Assembly (NCBI GenBank): GCA_026120035.1
Contig: JALRME010000029.1
Coordinates: 372,001 to 436,000 of the forward strand
Reading direction: 5' to 3'
Length of the DNA stretch: 64,000 nucleotides
DNA from: Coleophoma eucalyptorum
Lineage: Eukaryota; Ascomycota; Leotiomycetes; Helotiales; Dermateaceae
Shown: in pieces, positions 57,614 to 64,000 of the stretch
Numbering within the stretch: position 1 is the first letter of the stretch
How the letters are laid out: each line of letters starts with the position of its first letter
The notes under the pieces: generated by a model
Databases searched by the model: none
Seen by the model: only the letters and a program-made list of their open reading frames with translations
Told to the model about the DNA's origin: nothing
Position numbers and translations under genes: made by a program

Positions 57614-59977
57614 TCAACTTCCTCCTCCACCACAACCACCGCCGCCTCCACAACCACCTCCACCTCCACACCCACCGCCTCCTCCGCACCCTCCGCCACC
57701 TCCACAGCCGCCTGCTGTAGCACTGCAACCCCCAGGCCCTCCACAGCCGCCAGCAGCAACACCGCCTGAGCATGTTCCTGCTGCACAATTGCCAGGAGCA
57801 CCCGCACCCAAAGCCATATGGCAAGGATCACCAGCATAGTAGACGCCTGGTGTCATATACATCATGCTCATGTACGGTCCGTACATAAGATACGGGTAGC
57901 CCCAAGCTCCTCCATAGTATACATCGCGTTCTGGGACTGGGCGACCCTTTGCTTGAGCACGTTTGCATGCCTTTTCATATGCTATATCAAGTTCCTGCCT
58001 TCTGCGAGCACGCAAAGCACCGTGGACCGTAGCGAGCGAACTAGTACGTTCAACATGCACCGCATTGTGGGACGAAATGTGCGCAGAGTTATCTGGCGGG
58101 CATAACTTGGCTGCGCCAGAGTCATAGAAGTCATTCAGGACTTTCTCGGGCTTCGAAGTTCCAAAAAGCTTGCTCTTAGATGAGATGGTCTTACTCCGGA
58201 TAGCTGTGAAATGATTAATAAGGAGCTTGGTATTTGGGCAAAAGACTTTATACATACATTCGCAATACCAGCAAGTACACTCAGAGTATACCTCTTGGTA
58301 AAGCTTTTCATAGGTTTTGCTAGTCCACTCGAAACCCGTGGATAGCTGCTCTTCGTCGATTTTATCATCGTGGTCAATGAATTTCTGACATTTAGCATTG
58401 ACATATGCGTAGTACGAATTGGGGGATAGCTGGTGAGTGTGCCATCCGAGATCAACGTCTAATGTTGGGACGGCTATGCGTGAGGGGTTTTCGAACATGA
58501 TATTCACAAAGCGCTTGTACTTAATCAAGAGACGATCCATAGTTTGTCGAGCGGTTGGGCTATGTAACCAGTCCAGACTGTACATCTTGTCGACAAAGAC
58601 ACCTTGTCGAATCACAGCACCACCAAGCTCTAGCGCGAAGATAGAAGTGTTATCCCAATATCGAGACATCATCTTCCGGATTGCCACACGTTCTGGTCTT
58701 GTCGGAGTCGCACTCTCATATTGAGACGTGCTATTGACCTTCCGAACAATATTCTTGTCTTGTATTGACATTTGGATGAGGTCCTTGACATTTTCCATTG
58801 TGGGTTTCATACCAGGAACCTGATTGATAAGCTCCAAAATTTGAGTCCTCAATCCGATAGAGATCAAACGATTGGGGAAAGTGTTGGCAAAGCGCTCGCG
58901 GTCTTTTGCAGAGACCGGGGGATCGGGATTTCCATTCTGTGACGAGAGGATGGTGCCACCCAATGGGTAGCTATGGAGTAGCAGGTTCTCAGTATCCTTT
59001 CTGAACTTTGATACGCGGAGGAGATCATGGTTGATCTCGCCAGCACAGCGATTACAGGTGAAGGACAGATCACGGTCGCCAAAGCCATTTCCGACAAGGT
59101 CTCCAGTAGATTTCTCATTCTTGTTGCAGGTTGTCCAGGGGATTTGAAGTTCTTGGGAACAACGTGGGCACCAGATGGTCTTCTCTAGGCTATCGTCGGC
59201 GTTGTTCCAGTTCTTTTTGACTTTGGCTACAAACTGGGCCTGGGCGTCCTCGGATACAGAGTAGTTGAAGTTCTCATCGATAGCGGCGTTGACTACAGCC
59301 CATGGCATACCAGTAGCCCATAGGTCCTTCAAGCCATAGCGGATACAATCTTCAAGATAGTTTCTGGGATTGAGTAGAAATGCATGCCAGACCATAAGGA
59401 CATCGAGTGGCGGTAGCATGGATGTAGACCATTTTTGCAAGCGACCTTGTTTTGTGAACTGCGTGAATGCCGGGTTGCTGGTCAAGATGTCGTTCTGTGT
59501 AAGTCTTGTTGACGGCTCGTTCTTGCATAGAACCTCGATCCACCAGGCTTCGAAGCGCTCGACAGCTCGAGCCACATACAAGGCCCACCGCTTCTCGCGA
59601 ATCTGCGCTAATGCCTTGTCTTTCTCCGCTTCCGCCTCACATCTGGAGTCCCAGAGGCCAAAAAGGCCATCCGTATAGCCAACATCTTCCTTGAGACTGT
59701 GGAATGTTGCTAGTAACTTCAGATGGGCCAAGCACTCGTTGGCGTCAGGGAAGGGGAGGGTCTGCTCGGCAAAGCTGAGCTGGCTGAAAGCAGCATTGAG
59801 CTCTGCAGGCGAGGGTTCGACGACATCATGGACAGCTTCGTTCACACTATAGGTTGGAGGTGCTTCCCCAACGGCAGGCGCAGATGTTGCAAGGGGCTGT
59901 GCCTTTTCGTCGGGATAGACGGCGAGTTTCTCGTCTTTGTCACCGAGGCTGAGCTTCTCGAAGAGCTTGGAAGGCAT
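57614..59977 (-). CDS. Glycine-rich domain-containing protein (DUF1399/GRDP-like)
   Basis: A single-exon 787-residue protein starting MPSKLFEKLSLGDKDEK. Residues about 65-260 and 400-540 match the DUF1399 pattern of the glycine-rich-domain protein family: LPPLDVLMVWHAFLLNPRNYLEDC in the first half and VPTLDVDLGWHTHQLSPNSYYAYV in the second, each with a conserved D-x-x-W-H core. Between them are two CxxC pairs (CPRCSQEL, CNRCAGE) of a likely zinc ribbon. The C-terminus is a run of CGGGGG repeats ending GCGGGGS. Related plant proteins affect development and stress responses, and fungal ones are uncharacterised, so no function is assigned. The gene is intron-free. It faces the histidine kinase across ~1.1 kb. 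Confidence 0.9.
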   Translation of the reverse strand: MPSKLFEKLSLGDKDEKLAVYPDEKAQPLATSAPAVGEAPPTYSVNEAVHDVVEPSPAELNAAFSQLSFAEQTLPFPDANECLAHLKLLATFHSLKEDVGYTDGLFGLWDSRCEAEAEKDKALAQIREKRWALYVARAVERFEAWWIEVLCKNEPSTRLTQNDILTSNPAFTQFTKQGRLQKWSTSMLPPLDVLMVWHAFLLNPRNYLEDCIRYGLKDLWATGMPWAVVNAAIDENFNYSVSEDAQAQFVAKVKKNWNNADDSLEKTIWCPRCSQELQIPWTTCNKNEKSTGDLVGNGFGDRDLSFTCNRCAGEINHDLLRVSKFRKDTENLLLHSYPLGGTILSSQNGNPDPPVSAKDRERFANTFPNRLISIGLRTQILELINQVPGMKPTMENVKDLIQMSIQDKNIVRKVNSTSQYESATPTRPERVAIRKMMSRYWDNTSIFALELGGAVIRQGVFVDKMYSLDWLHSPTARQTMDRLLIKYKRFVNIMFENPSRIAVPTLDVDLGWHTHQLSPNSYYAYVNAKCQKFIDHDDKIDEEQLSTGFEWTSKTYEKLYQEVYSECTCWYCECMYKVFCPNTKLLINHFTAIRSKTISSKSKLFGTSKPEKVLNDFYDSGAAKLCPPDNSAHISSHNAVHVERTSSLATVHGALRARRRQELDIAYEKACKRAQAKGRPVPERDVYYGGAWGYPYLMYGPYMSMMYMTPGVYYAGDPCHMALGAGAPGNCAAGTCSGGVAAGGCGGPGGCSATAGGCGGGGGCGGGGGCGGGGGCGGGGGCGGGGS
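57617..57730 (-). repeat. Cys-Gly5 codon array at the C-terminus of the DUF1399 protein
   Basis: Repeated 18-bp units encoding CGGGGG, preceded by looser GCGGPGGC-type sequence. It generates misleading poly-Pro and other shadow frames on both strands. Confidence 0.85.
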
Positions 59978-61101
59978 GTTGTTGAGAATCGATGGCTCTA
60001 CGTCATCGATGGTGTGCTGAACGTCCGTGTTGGAGTCGGAGGGTAGAGAGTAGTGCAGTCGAAGGAGAAGCCAGGATCAATTTGGATTGCTTCGAGTGCT
60101 TATCGTCGAGTTCGAAGTGGGCATGTTGCAGGTCTTATATCGTACAAGCTTTCTAGGCGGGGGAATGGTGCAACAGGTTACAGGGCTGCGGGGCAATGGG
60201 GCAGTGGGTGATGGATCAACTCCAGGCCGAGCTGACATTGGTCGCTTGGTGCCACTGCGACTTTTACTAACCAGTCTTGTTGCCTTGCTGCCTGACCCTA
60301 TTCTACTTTATTTTACCAGTCGGCCAATGTTAAGTAAGTAGTCTCGTCCCGTCGCCTACTGCGTACCAGAAGTCAACCTTACGACTGCACATCGCGGGGC
60401 TGAGTCCCATGGCTGAATTGCGGTGCGCTGCATCTGCACCGAACAAAGCTAGAAGGATCATTCGACGGCCGCCCGTAAGGGCGCCTTGACTGTTTTCAGT
60501 CGTCGTACATGGCAAGAGTACGTCGTCCCGGCTTGTTGGCTGGTCAGGCGGTCCACCACCCGCCCAATGAGCATGACGATTATTTCGTTGCCTTTAAGCA
60601 TCGCCAAGACCCCAGAACTATCGGAAGGATCTCCTCTCAGCCTTACTGGTACAGAAAGCATGCCGAACCCGAGAGGGATAGCTTTGCTTACCCGCGTGCA
60701 TTGCAAGCCGGTAACGATGTGGTTGCATACCAGTCTGAATTCTTGCCATTGGCTGGGGGATAACAAGACGGCCAACTGAAGCAAGGAAGCTATGTACACC
60801 CATGGCATTGGTGCTCTCCGTACTCTATCCCACCGTGCAGGCTATCACAGAACTCACCTGCCTGCACAACATGAGTCAAGCCCAAGTCGATGCTGCTAAA
60901 TACCAAGTCACGTGGTGTTAAGGCAGGTGACGTGATGTAATCTGGGGGGTAGTTCGGTACGGGTGGCAGGTAGATACTATCCCTTGTGTCAGTATTATTA
61001 GAGTGCTGTTGCCCATTGCTCAATGCTGCTGTACGTATTTTCGGTTGAAGGCGAGCCTTCCATGACTGGCGGGAGCAAGCACTTTGACCGCCAATTGCAG
61101 G
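59978..61101. promoter_or_regulatory. Divergent promoter region
   Basis: About 1.1 kb between the leftward DUF1399 gene and the rightward histidine kinase, so it includes both promoters. Frames of up to ~115 codons here lack family resemblance, and one leftward frame overlaps the kinase as a shadow. Confidence 0.5.
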
Positions 61102-64000
61102 ATGGGCGAGTGGCAAGATAGACGAGGAAATGCCCAACAACCAGACGAATTCGCTGCTGCTGGACTTGGTGAATTTCTGGAACATGACGAGCGGCCCACC
61201 TTCGTGTTTGACCTCAGTCGCGTAGCAAGAAATGCTTCTACTATCGTAACTGTCTTTCTCAATGCGGCACTTCGGAAGACAAAGGACATCTCGCCACCAG
61301 ATCTTACAGCTGCCAGTTTGGACGAAGTGTGTCTTGACTTCAAGATATGGGCGGAGGAGAGAGGTTCGCTGTTGGAACCCCCCAATGCCATTGCGGATAC
61401 GCAAAATTTACCATTTACCATTGGAAATAACACTTGGACCAAAGTTACTGTTGGAAGCCGGTGGCAAATCATAAGCATGCGAATATGCGATTGCAAAGCC
61501 CTCCCATCGATAAACCGTAATATTTTCAGCATCTTGGAGCACAGGACCAGTGTAGAAAACCCTGAACTTATCGAGCCTGCTGAGCAGCAAATCTCAGACC
61601 AAGATTATCGTGAAATTGTTAATGGCCAGCACGAGACTGGACCCTTGATACTATCACAGCCTTTGCTCTTAGCGTCAAGCGGGAAGCATGACAACACACC
61701 TATGACATGGATGTGGACCTTGATGCACAATCCTTCAAGTCATGTAAAGTTCATCCAAGACTTGGATTGGTCCTCTACTCCTATCGGTGCTTTGGAGACA
61801 TGGCCCGTCCAGCTTTGCCAAATGTTCAATATTGTTATTGCAGACCCCGAACCAGCCGTTATATTCTGGGGCCCCGAGTTGATAATGATATACAATGAAG
61901 CGTATGCCCCCATTGTTGGAGATAAGCATCCCAAGATCATGGGGAGTCCCTTCGCAGATTCTTTCCCAGACGTATGGGAGCATTTCGACGGCATCTTTAG
62001 CCATGGCCGCACGACAAAACAAGCCACCAGGCAAACGAATGTACCGCTCTTTCTAGACCGGGGTGAGTTTTTGGAAGAAACTTATTTTAGTTACACATTC
62101 CTACCTTTGCTAGATCATAAGGGTGAGGTTGCAGGTTTTTACGAACCTGTTACAAATGTAGCACAGCATATCATCGCCGATAGAAGAATGGCGACAGTCT
62201 CAATGATCGGAGAACTTGCCGGTACTTCGACTGGTCTCAAAGGCATCTGGAGTAAAATCTTAGAAGCATTGGAACTGAACCCTTGCGACATACCATTCGC
62301 CGTTCTTTATTCCACCGAGCACTCGGAAGATTCCTCCTCTGGAGATTCAGCAAGCTCTCAATATGTTAATGAATGTTTCCTTGAAGGCACCATCGGATTC
62401 TCGGATGATTCTGCGTCCTTTCCAGATCGTATTGATTTATCGGAGGAAGACGGCGGTTATTTCCATTATTTTCGAGAAGTCTGCAGCACTGGCCAGCCCT
62501 GCTCCCTGCAGATACAAGCTCAAAGTTGTCTGGCAAAGTTATCACCAGTATCTAATGATCGTGGTTTTGGAGACCGATGCAATAAGGCTGTGGTAATCCC
62601 CATCCGACCAACCACAGGAGATCGCATTATCGGAATACTCCTTATCGGGCTAAACCCGCGTCTGGAGTACAACCAAGACCATCAACTGTTTATTCGCCTT
62701 TTGAACCGGCAGTTAGCTACCTCGGTGGCAGCTACAGTCTTATGGGAGGCAGAAACACGATGTGCTGAGGAGGCTGCAGCAAAGTCTGCTGCATACCAAG
62801 CTCAACTTGCGGCAAAAGTGCAGGCAAAAATTCTTGAAGCGAAACAAAGTGAAGAGAGGTTTGCTCGTTTCGCAGAAGTTGCACCTATGGGCCTATGCAT
62901 CTTGGATGCAGGAGCAACAATCGCATATGCCAACGAGACTTGGCGTCAATTGGCTGGTTTACACGGGCAGCCCCCATATCAACCTTTCTGGACCTTAGGA
63001 GTTTTAGCCGAAGATCAAAGCCTTGTGAAGCAACAATGGCAAGCACTGACAACCGATTCCACACTTAGAACCTTTGAGTTTCGACTTCAGAGCCTCGCAG
63101 TACAAGACCAGTTTAGAGATGTCGATTTGACTGAGCATAGATGGTTTCTCGCCTCGTTGTCACCTCAACTCCAGGAAGATGGTGCAATCAGCACGGTCAT
63201 GGCTTGTTTTACAGAGATCACTCATCAAAAGCAAGCCGAGGCGCTCCAAAAGCTCCGTTTGGAGGATGCTCTTCAGACTAAAATTCAGATGGAGAGATTT
63301 ATTGATATGACCTCGCATGAGATTCGCAACCCAATGAGCTCTATAATCCAGAGTGCAGATGAGATCATCAATACACTCGTTGAATTTCGAACCCACTTAC
63401 CACAGGAGGCCTCAATAGATGCTTTTATAGAGTCAAATATTGACGCTAGTAACACGATTCTCTTGTGCGCTCAACATCAGAAGCGTATCATTGACGATAT
63501 CCTCGTCCTGTCCAAACTCAACTCCAGTCTCCTCCAGATCACACCGACATGTGTTCACCCGGCAAGAATTGCCAGTGATGCCCTCAGGATGTTTGAAGCT
63601 GAATTGCAGTCAGCGAAGATAGATGCGGAGGCCAAGATTGCCGACTCGGTGGAGGAACTTGCTCCTCATGGTCTTCTTTTTGATTTCAGTCGGGTTCTTC
63701 AAATCCTGATCAACCTACTCACAAATGCCATCAAATTTACCCGCCACCGTGACTCTAGGATTATCAAGCTTACGCTAGATGCATCACTAGAAAGGCCGAC
63801 CAACGATGATAAGAGTGCGACCTTCCTTCCCAAAATTCATCCGGACAGAAACTCAAAGACTCACTCAAATGAGGCAGAGGTGTTTCTCTACTTTACGGTT
63901 CAGGATACCGGTGTAGGTCTCAACGTGGAGGAGATGGCCGTGTTGTTTCAACGTTTTTCCCAAGCCTCGCCTCGTACTCACGTTCAATATGGGGGTTCTG
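61102..64000 (+). CDS. PAS-containing histidine kinase, partial (probably hybrid type)
   Basis: An open frame from the ATG at 61102 to the window end (966 codons, no stop, no intron needed). After a ~215-residue unassigned N-terminus comes a PAS-like region (LDWSSTPIGALETWP, then FWGPELIMIYNEAYAPIVGD), followed by a GAF-like region (about 370-540) and a second PAS from ~584 (SEERFARFAEVAPMGLCILD). The kinase core has the H-box DMTSHEIRNPM with phospho-acceptor His739, the N-box NLLTNAIKFT with Asn875, G1 DTGVG at 935-939, and the start of the F/G2 region (FQRFSQASPRTHVQYGGS) at the edge. Fungal enzymes of this design are usually hybrids with a C-terminal receiver domain; that part lies outside the window. 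It should be a cytosolic sensor feeding the His-Asp phosphorelay; the signal is unknown and no membrane segment is seen. Confidence 0.92.
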   Translation, partial: MGEWQDRRGNAQQPDEFAAAGLGEFLEHDERPTFVFDLSRVARNASTIVTVFLNAALRKTKDISPPDLTAASLDEVCLDFKIWAEERGSLLEPPNAIADTQNLPFTIGNNTWTKVTVGSRWQIISMRICDCKALPSINRNIFSILEHRTSVENPELIEPAEQQISDQDYREIVNGQHETGPLILSQPLLLASSGKHDNTPMTWMWTLMHNPSSHVKFIQDLDWSSTPIGALETWPVQLCQMFNIVIADPEPAVIFWGPELIMIYNEAYAPIVGDKHPKIMGSPFADSFPDVWEHFDGIFSHGRTTKQATRQTNVPLFLDRGEFLEETYFSYTFLPLLDHKGEVAGFYEPVTNVAQHIIADRRMATVSMIGELAGTSTGLKGIWSKILEALELNPCDIPFAVLYSTEHSEDSSSGDSASSQYVNECFLEGTIGFSDDSASFPDRIDLSEEDGGYFHYFREVCSTGQPCSLQIQAQSCLAKLSPVSNDRGFGDRCNKAVVIPIRPTTGDRIIGILLIGLNPRLEYNQDHQLFIRLLNRQLATSVAATVLWEAETRCAEEAAAKSAAYQAQLAAKVQAKILEAKQSEERFARFAEVAPMGLCILDAGATIAYANETWRQLAGLHGQPPYQPFWTLGVLAEDQSLVKQQWQALTTDSTLRTFEFRLQSLAVQDQFRDVDLTEHRWFLASLSPQLQEDGAISTVMACFTEITHQKQAEALQKLRLEDALQTKIQMERFIDMTSHEIRNPMSSIIQSADEIINTLVEFRTHLPQEASIDAFIESNIDASNTILLCAQHQKRIIDDILVLSKLNSSLLQITPTCVHPARIASDALRMFEAELQSAKIDAEAKIADSVEELAPHGLLFDFSRVLQILINLLTNAIKFTRHRDSRIIKLTLDASLERPTNDDKSATFLPKIHPDRNSKTHSNEAEVFLYFTVQDTGVGLNVEEMAVLFQRFSQASPRTHVQYGGS

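Noticed and set aside
57561..57839. Poly-Pro and other frames overlapping the DUF1399 3' end
   Set aside because: Shadows of the CGGGGG array on either strand.
60790..61532. Two leftward frames of 204 and 170 residues
   Set aside because: They overlap the start of the histidine kinase antisense and show no family resemblance.

Overview
The window is nuclear DNA of a filamentous ascomycete. Genes are sparse, introns are short (about 46-154 nt, usually with GTRNGT donors and CTRAY branch points), and the families are typical of Pezizomycotina: two Zn2Cys6 regulators, MFS permeases, a GH5 exo-glucanase, a hybrid-type histidine kinase and the SEACAT subunit Rtc1. The gene set would fit Leotiomycetes, but that placement is an impression. 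I saw no rRNA, convincing tRNA, CRISPR array, intact transposon or virus-derived gene.

Layout. 1-9.6 kb: Zn2Cys6 factor (+) and, convergent, a kinesin-8 (-) whose motor domain starts in three tiny 5' exons. 9.6-21 kb: sugar permease (+), methionine sulfoxide reductase MsrA (+), mitochondrial Bax-inhibitor-like protein (-), RRM-like low-complexity protein (+), Nudix hydrolase (+). 21-31.3 kb: DHA14-type drug/metabolite exporter (+), Rtc1/WDR24-like WD40-RING protein (+), a low-complexity tail-to-tail spacer with a poly-T minisatellite, then a SANT-like protein (-). 31.3-36.9 kb: a 5.6-kb stretch without a supportable gene. 36.9-42.8 kb: second Zn2Cys6 factor (-) with a likely GC-AG intron, and a secreted GH5 exo-beta-1,3-glucanase (+). 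45.4-54.3 kb: mucin-like single-pass membrane protein (+), F-box-like protein (-), TIM50 (+), a small secreted cysteine-rich protein (+) with a long TG microsatellite in its intron, and a 248-residue orphan (-). 57.6-64 kb: glycine-rich-domain (DUF1399) protein (-) and a PAS-containing histidine kinase (+) cut off by the window end.

The genes do not form one pathway or a biosynthetic cluster. Loose themes are mitochondria (TIM50, Bax-inhibitor-like, possibly the Nudix enzyme), nutrient or environment sensing (Rtc1, histidine kinase, transporters, zinc-cluster factors) and cell surface or secretion (GH5, mucin-like protein, small secreted protein). Most models were rebuilt by hand across introns: the ends join in phase and the joined proteins match family expectation, but no transcript data were available. 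The best candidates for new biology are the small secreted protein, the mucin-like membrane protein and several leaders with compact uORFs.
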